This document shows, piece by piece, positions 10,531 through 21,837 of a stretch of 64,000 bases of DNA (position 1 is its first letter; each line of letters begins with the position of its first letter). The translations under genes and the position numbers were made by a program. The notes under the pieces were generated by a model. It was not told the origin of the DNA. It ran no database searches and saw only the letters and a program-made list of their open reading frames with translations. The DNA is taken from positions 124,001 to 188,000 of the forward strand of contig ML978180.1 in assembly GCA_010015745.1 (NCBI GenBank), given 5' to 3'. Source of the DNA: Setomelanomma holmii. Its lineage: Eukaryota > Ascomycota > Dothideomycetes > Pleosporales > Phaeosphaeriaceae.

Positions 10531-12383
10531 CTAGAGATTGAACGGGGCGTTTAGCCAGAACTCGTCCGAAAAGTCCATCATCGAAACGTCCATCCCATCA
10601 TTGCCAATCCAACCATCGCCCACCACTCCATCACCCATTCCAACAGCCGGAGCAGGGACTCGCCATTGCGGCGCAGTCTCTCGCAGTGTCTTGGCCGCTA
10701 TCAAGAAGACGCTATCTTCGCCAGTCTCCTCCTTCAACGTATCATTAGCGCGTTCAGCTGCGACAGCACAACGCTCTAACAAAGCCAGCAGATCGACCGA
10801 TTCTTTGACAACTGCAGTATTCCAGATGGGATCTTGGAACGTCGCTAGCTTGAAGATGACCTTGATACAATAGCCGAAAAGAAGCTTGATAGGTCCGCTG
10901 ACACGAAGAAAGCCTTGCAAGAGAAAGTAGTCTGTACATGTTCTGCAAGCTTCTAGACAAGCCATGAGGTAGTCGCTACGCTTGAAGTCAAGGATGAGAC
11001 TGGGTGCTGCGCTTGGAGAAGATGGCTGGAGCATAGCTAGCTCGTTGATGGACACCTCGGCGCTGAAGATGTATGCAGCGACAGTAGCTAGATCCGTCGT
11101 GAGCGAGTCAGTATTAAAGTTCGGACGGTGGTCTTACTATGCTGTAATTGTTCGCCTGACAAGGTTGATCTGAATTGGTCGAGCTCTGAACTTAGATGTC
11201 CAATGTGCAGCGCGACATGACGACTACTGTCAGGATCGTCGAACAGATATCGACCCACATCGGCAGCTCTGAGACACATCTTCGAGGCACGGACAATGGC
11301 AACGAGAATCTGGTCGCTTTCGCTTGCGCCATCAGCCTGCAGTCGGTTGCAATCGTTATCGAGTTGCGGTAGCCAGGGCATGGAGTCATACTTGAAGGTG
11401 GTGGATATGCTGCCTCGACTTAGGCCAGTCCCTCGATATAGGGAAGGTTCGTACTCACATCGTACTAAGTGCGAAGCATGCTAGCAGAGCCCGCCTGGAT
11501 TCGGGTGAGCGTGCCACCTTCACGGTAGCAGGCTGTATGGAAGGGCACAAGGACGGGTTCTCGGGTTTGTCTAGTCGAAGGTCGCTTACTAACGATCGGG
11601 CTAGACTTGATAGCATGCCTAGGAACTGTTTGCCTGAGGTGAAGTAGATGGACCTAAGCTCGGTTAGGCGACGTGCATGACGATGTGACAAGCACAGTAC
11701 TGACCATGCCATACATACTAACACACTTAGTAGTAGATCAATGCTCTTTTCACCATCGACCATCATCTTGATAGCCAAAACTTCACGCAATCTCTTGCTC
11801 AAGATCATTTGCATGGACAAAGCTTTGTTACAGAGTGTCTTCAATGCCAAGGACAGAACTGGTTTTTCAGCAGCGAGCTGCTCCGCAGAGAGGTCTGGCG
11901 ACAGACTGAGCAGTGGGAATTGCTGAAGATGTGAGCGTCGAAATATCTCAAGTTCTTCATCTGTGAGCTGGTCGTTGCACGGAGTGACAGCTTCAGGTTG
12001 ATGTGGCGAGGAATCGGATGAGCAAGGCGTGTAGACTTGTGAGTCCGCAGACTGTTCATGCTGTACGATCGCGCTAGCTGGAGTTGCATGCTGCGTACGC
12101 AGCAAGTTTACCAGGTCTTCGAGCTTGTCTTCGAGCTGCGTTCTTTTGGAAGTGCTCATCTTCTTCGTGCTTCTCTTGCGCACGAATGCTGAAGGGGTGC
12201 ACTCTTTATCCAGCCGCGCACATCTGCATTGTCAGGACCGTGTTTCGTGTAACGAAATATGGCTACTAACCGTTCGCAAGTGCCCTCCTCGCGAAGCATG
12301 CATCGGGATTTAGCCCGGACGCAATTCATGCATGCCTGTCCATAGGGTGCAGATGTCCTGCTGGGTTTCGTCGAGCTGTCCAT
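10531..12383 (-). CDS. Zn(II)2Cys6 transcription factor
   Basis: A fungal binuclear zinc-cluster regulator of about 551 aa. Exons are 12271-12383, 11705-12223, 11459-11653, 11138-11409 and 10531-11087, and all introns are 47-51 bp. The first intron splits the DNA-binding domain. Splicing joins ACMNCVRAKSRCMLREEGTCER to CARLDKEC, giving the six cysteines of the Zn2Cys6 fold at residues ~18-46. A basic/coiled linker (KKMSTSKRTQLEDKLEDLVNLL) follows, then a middle-homology-like region. The 51-nt intron 11654-11704 has no stop and is in phase, so an unspliced reading stays open. Removing it gives CMAWSIYFTSGKQF, which fits the family better. The neighbouring MFS gene is a likely target (inference). 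Confidence 0.88.
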
Positions 12384-12761
12384 TACCGAATCAGCCTGGT
12401 GCTGGAGTAACGGAGGTGTTGTAGAGGATAGGACAGAAGCCGAAATCCACAGTTAGGGACATCTTTGATGATAAAGCGAGAGGAATGATAGGAGGCCTGT
12501 AAGGCCTCCGTGCGAACTCCGCTGTTGATTATAACCAACTCCGGCGGTAAGCAGCCTCAGTGGCAGAAACTTGGATGCCCATTCGCTCGCTTACCCCCCG
12601 AGCCCCACACTAATCACATTAGGCCATGACTCCTGGTGGAGTCTGCGAGTGGTAGCACAACAAGAACAACTGGTCTGGGTCGCTGCAGAAAATTACTCGG
12701 CAAGTATATCGAGATTAATGAGCTTGGTGAACGATGAAGTCTTACTCTACGACCAGTCTTT
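12384..12761. other. Intergenic, no gene seen
   Basis: Promoter side of the Zn2Cys6 regulator and 3' flank of the rhodopsin-like gene. Nothing further recognised. Confidence 0.5.
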
Positions 12762-14089
12762 CTAAGACAAACGCAACTTTTGCGCGGTCGGCTGAATCCC
12801 AGCTTGCGTCATGCCAGACCCAAGCACAGTGCCTGTCTCAAGGTCGAACTCTGTGAACCAGGTCGTGCCCTCCCGACTCACCATCTTCGTTAGCTTCTCG
12901 GTACTCTTATGACTTCTCAGAGACATTGACCTGTCTAGCCCTAAACATTGCGTATTGCTCTCAGTGTAGCGCGACCTTCGATCATGGGTCACCATTACTT
13001 CGCGTGTGACGAAGATCTCAATCCATGCCGCCATCAGAGTTGGCCAGACGATCGGCATCGATGCGCACATTATAGCGAAGTCGAATTCGAGGCAGGAGAA
13101 GATGAGGACTTCCGGAAGCCACCAAGTGAAGTCGAACATTGCATCCGTGTTGTTGTACTTTAGGCCGCTCCACAGCCGCAGGACGGCCATCAATACGACA
13201 CTGTGTTTGTGAGCCGCGAACCTATGATCCAAGTTGCACAGCATACTTACAGTGAACCGAGCGCAAACAAGCCTGTCATTGCTAAGATTTGCCTTCTCTT
13301 CAAGCCCGGTTGGAAGTACTCCGTAAGCGGCAAAAGGAATATGGCTATGTCAAGAATCATGTTCGACCCCGAAAAGGCGAATAGGGTATCTCTGGCCTCT
13401 TTCAATGTGCGATAACCAAAGCCATAGCACTTTGCAGATGGGCTCATATGCTTGTTCCAAAATCCGGAGACCGGGAAGCAAGGGAACCATGCCATGAAAG
13501 AGAAGGCCGCGCCCCAAAGTGTAACGACCACCAAGAAACCCATTGTGATTTTGTGACGCTTGCCCTTGGGAAAGAAACGCAAGTACTGGAGCAATAGCGA
13601 TAGCTTGATGCATACAGTAGTCGAGGTGTATGCCGCATTCGCAACGTAGAACCATTTCAGAGTTGGTTCCAGGATGTCTAAGATGTAGACGATGTGCTGG
13701 CCGATGCCCTGGTTGATGCCTAGCCTATGCGTGAGGAAGCGGAACATGTGATTGATGCTACCGAGGTTGACGTACTTCCAAAGAAACTCGTCATGGCAAC
13801 AAGATTGAGCACAGCGGCGACGACAACGAAAGCATCGTCCCAGCCTGGCTCGTAGACGACTCGAAATCGTGTGTGAAGTCGAAAGCCAACAGCGACCCAG
13901 CTCAACAGCTAGACTGATGAGTGTCAGTGTGTCTTTCGAGAGTGGCATTGCACTTACATGAAATGGGATAGCAACACCATATGCAGTATCGCGACGATTG
14001 GCGCGCGGAATTGGTGCATTGGGATCTGGAGGGCTGCTCATCATTTCCATGAGGACTGGAATGAAATCGTCCAGAGCGGAGCGCGTCAT
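12762..14089 (-). CDS. Fungal rhodopsin-domain integral membrane protein (SAT4/PTH11-like)
   Basis: A seven-helix membrane protein of about 390 aa of the fungal rhodopsin/SAT4 family, related to PTH11-type receptors. Exons are 13958-14089, 13776-13908, 13251-13719 and 12762-13200, and the total is in phase. Visible segments include VAVGFRLHTRFRVV with the following GWDDAFVVVAAVL (helix 2, acidic DD pair), GQHIVYI, FYVANAAYTSTTVCIKLSLLLQYLRFF (the conserved K-x-S-[IL]-L-x-x-Y helix), the cysteine-bearing extracellular loop FPCFPVSGFWN and NMILDIAIFLLPL. A cytoplasmic tail of ~90 residues follows. There is no CFEM domain at the N-terminus. Ligand and role are unknown. Confidence 0.88.
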
Positions 14090-15516
14090 CTTGATAATTA
14101 TCAAAATGATAGACGCGCTGGCTGATTTCAAAGTCGTGATAAAAAACAGCACGAGTGAGTACTGTTCGACCGCGCTCGCAAGACCAAACTTCTCTTTATG
14201 GCCCAGACATGGCTTGCACGATGTGCACTCAGCTTTATGAATTAACCTGTTTTCGATGCATCGTCTATGCAAGTGATTCCATCTCAGACGCTGGAGCTTC
14301 TGGTTCTGTCGATTTAGCGAACCCATCATACCAACTCGGGGTCTAGTCGATCGACAGTCTGGAGCGGAGGGCGCTTTTTGCGACGTTCAATCCTGGGGAG
14401 TGTGGCGGCATACTACGGCTGATTGCCGAATGGTGCGACGCCTACCACAAACTTTCCATATACGCTTGGCGAACATGTGGAGGGGATCGACGAGTCAGAA
14501 TCGAGGGGAATGAATGATAGCACATGATTGCAGTCTCAGAGAGCCCATCAAGTATGGTTGCGGACTGGGTGAAGCCGTTGAGTAGGACGATCAAACGTAC
14601 GGTCAAAACCTTCGAGCATGCATGTTCCAAATACTCGATTGCGTTTGTTGGTCGATATGGACGATGCAGTGGATGCAGAAGTGCGTGTCTTGAGTCTGCC
14701 CTGGGTTCAGGTTGAGCAAGGTTGGTGAAACGCGAATCCGGGCCGTGCAGATTCGCAGTCACGATACGGAGTCAGGCAAGCGGGAGCGAAAGTTCGTCTC
14801 CATGGTGCATGCTGCAAGCGAGTGCGTACATCATTGCCGAATAAACTTTACCACAGTGCTTCCCTTTTGCAGAAGAATGGTCGGTGTGCGGGACGATGGT
14901 GGTGATGGGATGGCGATCGACGGTTGTTCACGGCCGCCGGCCCTGAAGCTCCGCCCAGCACCTGCCGTAGATGACCCGTGCCCTTTCCTCTCTGAACTAC
15001 TTTCAAACTTCGACGTCACAACACCTTCAAACCTCAACAATCATGAAGAACTGTCTCTTCCACAGCTGGTCATCAATTATGGAAGTCCAAGCCTATGCAA
15101 ACGACGTGGAAACGTCTTGCGCGCATGATGGATGGCTTCCCTTCGCCTTCAATAACAACCACAATCGCAGGAGCATTTTAGCAGAAGCCGAATCCGACGT
15201 CGCATCGAACATGAGGTACAGATGATTTGCCGGGCTTGTCAGGATCTCAGTAACCGAAGTCCTCGACCTGGTGTGTTGCAGGGCTCTGTTCTACCATGGT
15301 TTTGGCGAGGCAAAGCGAGGCCAGCAGGCTGTCCACTCCCTTGTCTAAGCTGCAAGAAAACCGCCACAACAGTCCCATATCTCTTGGACACCACTACTCA
15401 TTGGATTCTCGCTTCAATCCCTGCCTGCGATTGCCGCTCAATGTCAGCCGCAGCTGAAGCATTCCCATGCGATACGTTATGGGCCTTCGCGACAGCCATG
15501 CACTGATCAGTTCGAA
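14090..15516. other. Intergenic, no supported gene
   Basis: This is 1.4 kb. A short open stretch around 14880-15180 reads like protein in places, but it has no family motif and no continuous frame, so it is left unannotated. Confidence 0.4.
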
Positions 15517-18030
15517 ATGCCAACTTCCAAGCAGCTTCACGCTCATGCGGCTATCATAAACTCTGGGAAGCTTTGTACCGCCTGCGCCAGCATCTCCTTT
15601 AAGCCTCTCGCCCAGACCGGGTACACGTTCCGTCCCAACGCTGGTTCTGAGATGGTCAACAGTCACGAGAACCTTCTCTTCTATTTCCATCATTGTTGCA
15701 TCGCATGTGTGAACAAAGCTTCCATTGCTGGATGTAGGCTATGTGCTCTGTTTCTTGCTCGGCTCAGGATCAATGTCAACATCAAGTATGATGACAAACT
15801 CGGCTCGGCTCTAGCCTTACCTGGCGCAGGTGTGTGGGTTGTGCTCACGCAGAGGCAGACTGGTGTGTTAACTGCAAGCGATGGACGCATATTTGCCGCG
15901 CGATCACAGCAGACGAACTGGGGGCAGGACTTCACGTTCCATTATGACAAGTTTGCTGCTAAGATTGACTTGACCACTTTGCCCGGTAAGAACGAGCAAA
16001 ACATCGCTGGAACTCCACTGACTCTGCAGACAATCTTGAGGCCGCATATCGAAGGTATCCTGAACGCAATTCTGGCCCCTCGGAGAGTTCCAACTCTGGC
16101 CTCACCACTTCCGTAGCCATCGCCAAAGCCTGGTTTGAGACGTGCCACAATAAAGCTTGGGGTCACATCGCATGCAGGCCCTTTGGCACAGAAGCGCAGA
16201 CGTTGCCCAAACGAGTCATTGAGATTGGTGTTGACGTGTGCGAGCTCATACTCCGTGGGACCCCTCATTACGATCAGGTTCGATTTTTGCCGGAACTCAA
16301 AATAGTCGAGATGAAAGGTGCTAAGGGACAGTATCTGACTCTGAGCTACTGTTGGGGGAAATCTCCACAGAAGACCTTACTGCTCAAGGGCAATGTGAAG
16401 CAATATCAAAACTCCCTCTTTTATAGGGTTATCTAGGACGATTCAGCATGCCATCGATTTCACTAGGGCACTTGGCTTTCAACATCTCTGGGTGGACGCA
16501 CTTTGCGTCGTCCAAGATGACAACGACGACCAGAACAGACAGTTCGCGGTAATGGGAGACATATATAAAAGGTCTGCTCTGACACTTGCAGCCGCAGCTG
16601 GAAGCACTGCCGACACTGGCCTTTTCGTCGAACGCGATCACTTGCCACGCCGGCCTTGTCCAGTGTACGAGGAAGTCTGGAAAGAGGGGAAAGCGTTGAC
16701 CATGTATGCGCAGCTACCAGATGAACCCAACGTCGAGACGCCTCTAGACTCGCGTGGGTGGGTGTTTCAAGAAGACATGCTCGCAACACGAACGCTCAAG
16801 TTCTGCCTCGACGGACTTCGCTGGTCATGTGCATCCTTCTGGATGTCTGAATCAACGCCTCGATTGCAACTTCATCCTACTTCTAGGCCGCATACGGTCT
16901 TTCGGGAATGGATTCACAAACCTGATTGGAAGCCGAGCCACCATGAGGCACTTGATTCGGAACGTCATTTCTTCGAGGACTGGTACGAAGCTGTGGCAAG
17001 CTACACAGATCGAGAGCTGACGAAGTCGAGCGACAAGCTCCCAGCTCTGGCGGGATTAGCGCAGCAGATGGCCTCGTTGAAGCACTGCACCTATGTTCAA
17101 GGACTCTGGGAAGAGGATATGGAATATGGCATGCTGTGGTATGTCGGGACGCCACTACAAGCCGACCCCATGCATGATGCGCTGCGTGGAGTCAATTACT
17201 GGCAAGTAGCGATGGCTGATAGTTCAACCACGCAGAGCCGGGCGCTACCGCTTCTGAAGCCGAAGGAGAAAAAGATTGAGTTCATGAATCGAGAAGGCAT
17301 GAGCCTGGAAGAGGAGGTATGGCTGGCGCTCAAGTTTCTCTCGATCGAACACAGGTTTAAAGCCAAGACCGTTTCAACTTGGTCATGGGCATATTTGGAA
17401 AAGGCATCAATTCGCTTCCTATACAGTCCAGAAGGTCTCACCGCACAAGGAACGCCCGTGGCAACTTGCCTCCATCTACGGTACGACAAAGGCGCTCCAG
17501 GTAACCCATTCGTTGCTGCTAAAGGAGGCCATATGCTCCTCAAAGGCGCACTCGAACAAGTCGATGTCATTCCTCAACAGATCGCCTCAAACAACGCAGA
17601 CTACGAGCCCACGTCCATGACCCGCGGTAAATGGGTCGCATCACTCATGTACCGCAGCGATTCACGCACGGAACGAGGATATATAGTCGGCTACGCTGCG
17701 TTAGACGAGGATCCCGAGGAGAGCGGACTAGCATGGCAAACTCTAACGGTGCTGCTGATGCGTGACGACACCGAGTCGCCGTCTGATCATAGTCGTCTGA
17801 CGCCTTCCGGGTATCTGAAGAGAACGAGTATGGTGCCACTCACCATCCCACTAACAGCTACTGCAGCGAAGGGAAAGGAGCGAAGATGGACGACGGCTTT
17901 GCTGTTGAAGAAATTGCAGAGTGATGGGGACGTGTATCAGCGAATTGGATTGTGTCAGATGTATCACTGGATTTTGGAAGAAGAGCTAAAGAACCCTGCG
18001 AAGAGGCAAAATCTCGTGGTCGTTGTATGA
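15517..18030 (+). pseudogene. HET-domain (heterokaryon incompatibility) protein, one frameshift
   Basis: HET proteins trigger vegetative incompatibility and cell death after fusion of unlike strains. Exon 1 is 15517-15985, with CTACASI and a cysteine/histidine segment HHCCIACVNKASIAGCRLC. A 44-bp intron at 15986-16029 (GTAAGA...CTGCAG, branch-like CTGAC) restores a frame reading LPDNLEAAYRRYPERNSG and then AKAWFETC. HET core blocks follow: YLTLSYCWG, then across a frame change LWVDALCVVQDD, MGDIYKRSALTLAA and SRGWVFQEDMLATRTLKF. The change from frame 0 to frame 1 is near 16426-16428 in a GGG run. Dropping one G gives continuous sequence into TIQHAIDFTRALGFQHLW. No intron explains it. The downstream ORF is 512 aa and open to 18030. 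The lesion is a single base, so an assembly error or a null allele are both possible. Confidence 0.85.
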
Positions 18031-18180
18031 TAGGAAACAAACTGGACAGAATCTCCATTGTACGAAAAGAAAGTACACTGGATCAGCTTCGGAAATGTTC
18101 ACAGAGATCGTGTATCCAATCAATTGTCAGATCTTGAGTTGATGCGGCGCCTAATATCTAACTCTTCGCTGCACTTGTAT

Positions 18181-19455
18181 TCAACTTCTATGTGCCATAC
18201 GAAGGCCCACTTCGCTCATCGCAGAGCCGACTGTGTGTAGCCGGCGAGGCTGCTGCAAGTTGTTTAAATCTGGAAACGGCGGGAAGAGGTCCCCTTCTGT
18301 TTGTGTTGATCGCTTGAAAGAAGGTACTGAATTTGGAGATTTGCCAGGACCAGCCGAGCCATCAGCCCTTGTTGATGAGACAGATGGGGTTGAGGCATGC
18401 TCTTCTCGTAACACGTCCAAGTCTTCCTCACCATCCAAACCGTCCAGCAGTTCCTTGAGCTTCTCGTCCACGGCCTCGTCTTGTCTTTGGTGTGACCTGA
18501 GCACGCCTCCCCATAAGGTCTCCAGATCCGTCTCTGCACGCTTCTCCTCGGTGAACATCTGCACAACAACATTGACGCCAGGCTTGACATCTCGGAAGCC
18601 CACAAACTCCTGGACGTTGTCACCAGGCATGTGCATATCATCCGGGTGCGCCTCAATTTTGCTCAGTGTACAGCAGATCCAGCCTGTCCGTATGCCGTCA
18701 TCGATGTTGCCCTCTGGGACAGCGCCCCCCACATTGGCTAACATCCTCATCCGCTTTGCCTTCCGTCGCAGCTTGATCTTCAGCTCATTTCGGCCTAAGA
18801 GCCCAGCAGCGTTCGCCTTCAAGTCGTGCTCCCTCCGCAAGTATCTCGCAAACCGATCTGCAGCCACGTGGAGATGTTTCTCTGATCGCGCAGTGGCGAT
18901 GATCATAATGAGCTTCGGACCTAGGGCGGGTGGCGGATCGAGATGCCGTAGGTCAAGTAGTTGGAGGTCATCGAGCCCGGCGGTGATTGATATGTACTCG
19001 AGTATGGTCTTGAGGAGCGGTGGCGGGTTCGGTGGTAGCTCGGGGACCTCTATAGCCTGCTGTCCCTGATCACGCACAGACGAGTGCTGCCTCAGATACC
19101 ATGGGACTGATGAATCATGCGTGGTGGGCGCAATTTCTGCAGCGGGTGTGGGGTTACCGGGCGTCTCGATCGGCTTCGTGGCTGTGGTTTCTACAATGTC
19201 TATGGCACTAGTCGGCGACTTTGCACCATCGTTGAGGAAATCGAACTCGGGATCCTCAGCAGAAAGGTTGTTTCGGTCCTTGACTCTTAATGCGCTCGTG
19301 CTGAATGCGCATCTTGATGGTGCGCGTGTTACAGCAGTGACGCTGGATGAAGCGCGAGATGCAGGGTCATTGCGTGGTACAGGTGGCGGTCGAACGGTTG
19401 CTCGTTGACATGCACGGCATATGAAGCTCGATGAAGTCGTCCGCAACAACGACAT
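18181..19455 (-). CDS. ATP25: ATP25-like mitochondrial protein, N-terminal (RsfS/Iojap) half only
   Basis: Residues 1-55 look like a mitochondrial presequence (many R/S/A, few acids). PWYLRQ near residue 123 and the LPPNPPPLLKTILEYISITAGLDDLQLLDLR segment are characteristic of fungal ATP25. They are followed by the RsfS/Iojap-like ribosome-silencing fold (IIATARSEKHLHVAADRFARYLR...) and a GWICCTLSKIEAHPDD region. In yeast Atp25 the precursor is cleaved: the N-terminal part is RsfS-like and the C-terminal part stabilises the ATP9 (OLI1) mRNA. This protein is only 424 aa, against 612 in yeast. The C-terminal mRNA-binding half is missing, with a stop at 18181 shortly before the convergent HET gene. 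It shares a 308-bp divergent promoter with NMD3. Confidence 0.8.
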   Translation of the reverse strand: MSLLRTTSSSFICRACQRATVRPPPVPRNDPASRASSSVTAVTRAPSRCAFSTSALRVKDRNNLSAEDPEFDFLNDGAKSPTSAIDIVETTATKPIETPGNPTPAAEIAPTTHDSSVPWYLRQHSSVRDQGQQAIEVPELPPNPPPLLKTILEYISITAGLDDLQLLDLRHLDPPPALGPKLIMIIATARSEKHLHVAADRFARYLRREHDLKANAAGLLGRNELKIKLRRKAKRMRMLANVGGAVPEGNIDDGIRTGWICCTLSKIEAHPDDMHMPGDNVQEFVGFRDVKPGVNVVVQMFTEEKRAETDLETLWGGVLRSHQRQDEAVDEKLKELLDGLDGEEDLDVLREEHASTPSVSSTRADGSAGPGKSPNSVPSFKRSTQTEGDLFPPFPDLNNLQQPRRLHTVGSAMSEVGLRMAHRS

Positions 19456-19763
19456 ATTGTATTGTGTTGTTGTCTTGATTCAATGGCGATGCCAGAACAA
19501 CTTTCTGCAATGTCGGGGATATGAAATGCCGTCATGCAACAATCCCTGCGCTGTCAACAAGCGCGACCGCACGTGATGATAAGATAAGAGGCGGGCGGCG
19601 AAAGTCACAGAGGTTTTGGCGGGGAATTTCAAAGCAGCGTATTCGACTCATATTTTGCCAAAGCCCATGTCCATCCACTGAATTTTTCCCAGACCTTGAT
19701 GCCTTGAACTTCGACTACCAAGACAATACCATACAAGAACGAAAAGAAAGATAACTAGCGATT
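19456..19763. promoter_or_regulatory. Bidirectional promoter ATP25/NMD3
   Basis: This 308-bp divergent spacer contains CACGTGA (an E-box-like site near 19570) and overlapping GATAAGATAAG (GATA motifs). Both genes start at its edges, so it must hold both promoters. Which factors bind is inference. Confidence 0.6.
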
Positions 19764-21299
19764 ATGGAGGTCGACAGCCAGGCCTTTGCGCCTATGCCCA
19801 AGAATGCGGCGACGATTCTCTGCGCAGACTGCGGTGCGCCAGTCGACGGCACGATATCTGGCGCTTTCTGTTACGACTGCATCAAACTCAAATCCGACGT
19901 CACCGGCGGCGTTCCGCGCGAAGCCACCATCCATATGTGCCGTGACTGCGATCGATGGCTGTCACCGCCAAACTCATGGGTTGTCGCTCATCCGGAATCG
20001 CGCGAACTGCTCGCTCTGTGCCTCCGGAAACTACGCGGCTTGAATAAGCTGCGGATCATCGACGCGAGCTTCATCTGGACAGAGCCACATAGCAGGAGGA
20101 TTAAGGTCAAAATCACAGTACAGTCGGAGATTAATGAGGGAGCGATTCTGCAGCAGAGCTTCGAGGTCGAGTTCACGCAAAACTACCACCAGTGCCCAGA
20201 CTGCGCGAAGAGCTACACACACAACACCTGGAGGGCATGCGTACAGGTACGGCAAAAGGTGCCACACAAGAGGACGTTCTTGTATCTCGAGCAGCTGATC
20301 CTGAAGCATGGCGCGCACAAGGACACGATTAACATTAAGGAGGTTCACGATGGCATTGACTTCTACTTTGCCCAACGAAATCATGCCACATCCTTCTGCG
20401 ACTTCCTCAAGGCTGTCGTACCAGTCAACATCAAGAAATCGGAGGAGCTGATTTCCATGGACATCCACACCTCAACCAGGAGTTTCAAGTTCTCCTTCTC
20501 CTGCGAGATTGTACCCATCTGCAAGGACGATCTTGTCGTTCTTCCTATACCATTAGCGAAGAAGGCTGGAAACATCTCGCCGCTCACACTCTGCACCCGC
20601 ATTGGCACATCAGTCCAGCTTTTGGACGTCACAACTCTCCAAACAGCAGATATCGCAACCGACCTCTACTGGCGAACGCCCTTCCGACCTCTCGCAGATG
20701 TTCAGGAATTGACCGAATTCATCGTCCTTGACATTGAGCCATTGGGCAAGCAACAAGGCCGCAATTTCCTTGCCGAAGCCACAGTAGCCCGCGCATCTGA
20801 CATGGGCGCGAACGACCAGACATACTACTGCCGTACACATCTGGGCGGGATTCTGCACGTCGGCGACTCAGTCATGGGCTACCTCCTCAGCAACACAAAC
20901 TTCAACAACGAACTGTTCGACGTCCTCGAAAACTCCAACAAATACGCCTCGCAAATCCCAGACGTCGTGCTCGTCAAGAAGTTCTACCAACGCTCCAAGA
21001 AGAGCAAGAGCAAGCGCAATTGGCGTCTTAAGCGCATGAACCGTGACGAGGGCGAGATGCTGCCTCGCAAGCAGGACCAGGAGAAGATGGAGCGCGACTT
21101 TGAGATGTTCTTGCAGGACGTCGAGGAGGATCAAGATCTCAGACAAGGATTGGCGCTGTACAAGGCGCAGCAGGAACAGAAGAAGCGCGAGCAGGATGCG
21201 ATGGACACGGAGACAGAGGATGGTGAGGATGAGGAGGGCTTGACGATTCCGATGGAGCAGCTGTTGGACGACTTTGATGAGCTGACGATGGAGGGTTAG
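19764..21299 (+). CDS. NMD3: NMD3, nuclear export adaptor of the 60S ribosomal subunit
   Basis: A conserved adaptor that binds the pre-60S subunit and recruits the Crm1 exportin. It is an intronless 511-aa protein, the usual length. The N-terminal zinc-ribbon region is complete: CADCGAPVD, FCYDC, MCRDCDRW and CPDCAKSY within residues 20-155. It is followed by the characteristic RACVQVRQKVPHKRTFLYLEQLILKH block. The central eIF5A/SH3-like parts follow, then the basic KSKSKRNWRLKR region. The acidic leucine-rich C-terminus (DVEEDQDLRQGL, LTIPMEQLLDDFDELTMEG) matches the region that carries nuclear export signals. No lesions. Confidence 0.97.
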   Translation: MEVDSQAFAPMPKNAATILCADCGAPVDGTISGAFCYDCIKLKSDVTGGVPREATIHMCRDCDRWLSPPNSWVVAHPESRELLALCLRKLRGLNKLRIIDASFIWTEPHSRRIKVKITVQSEINEGAILQQSFEVEFTQNYHQCPDCAKSYTHNTWRACVQVRQKVPHKRTFLYLEQLILKHGAHKDTINIKEVHDGIDFYFAQRNHATSFCDFLKAVVPVNIKKSEELISMDIHTSTRSFKFSFSCEIVPICKDDLVVLPIPLAKKAGNISPLTLCTRIGTSVQLLDVTTLQTADIATDLYWRTPFRPLADVQELTEFIVLDIEPLGKQQGRNFLAEATVARASDMGANDQTYYCRTHLGGILHVGDSVMGYLLSNTNFNNELFDVLENSNKYASQIPDVVLVKKFYQRSKKSKSKRNWRLKRMNRDEGEMLPRKQDQEKMERDFEMFLQDVEEDQDLRQGLALYKAQQEQKKREQDAMDTETEDGEDEEGLTIPMEQLLDDFDELTMEG

Positions 21300-21837
21300 A
21301 CACGATCTGCGTCTCCTGCGGAATTGCTTTTGTGTTGAAAGTTGCATTTGGAGGCGTTCGTTGCGGGAAAACGTTTTCATGGTGCATGGACCTGAAAACG
21401 GTAGTGACTCGATCAAAGAAGCTTTACATTTGCTCTCGGAAAGAAGAAGATCGCCATGTGTAGCTTTCAAGTTCCTCAAACAACGCTTCCGCTTATGGGT
21501 GCTGTACAAGGTGACTTTGACAATTGTCCGACAACGCAAGAAAATAGCGGTCACTGGAGCAATTCGCATGTTATCCCGGACATCAGAACATCTGAAGCAT
21601 CACAGCAACTAGCGCAAGACCTGAACAGGCTGGTCTAGCCCACCATACTGTAAATAAATGCATTGTATAGGTTGATATTGGACATTATCGTAGTTGATGA
21701 AGCTTCCCTCCCACCAGCCATAGATCCAGTCTCGAACTACTCGTCGCACTCCCACACGTGTTCGAACCCCACCGCATGCATCCTATCCTACCCTTCCATC
21801 TCCGTCCCTTCATCCCAAAAGCCTGACCCAACCACAC
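21300..21837. other. Intergenic between convergent genes
   Basis: The 3' flanks of NMD3 and the GH72 gene. No supported ORF. Confidence 0.5.

Noticed and set aside
14712..15225. Short ORFs with protein-like stretches
   Set aside because: The frame is discontinuous and no family motif or splice structure joins the pieces.
21750..21800. GTTCGAACCCC resembling a tRNA B box
   Set aside because: The flanks do not form a T arm, and no A box is present at proper distance.
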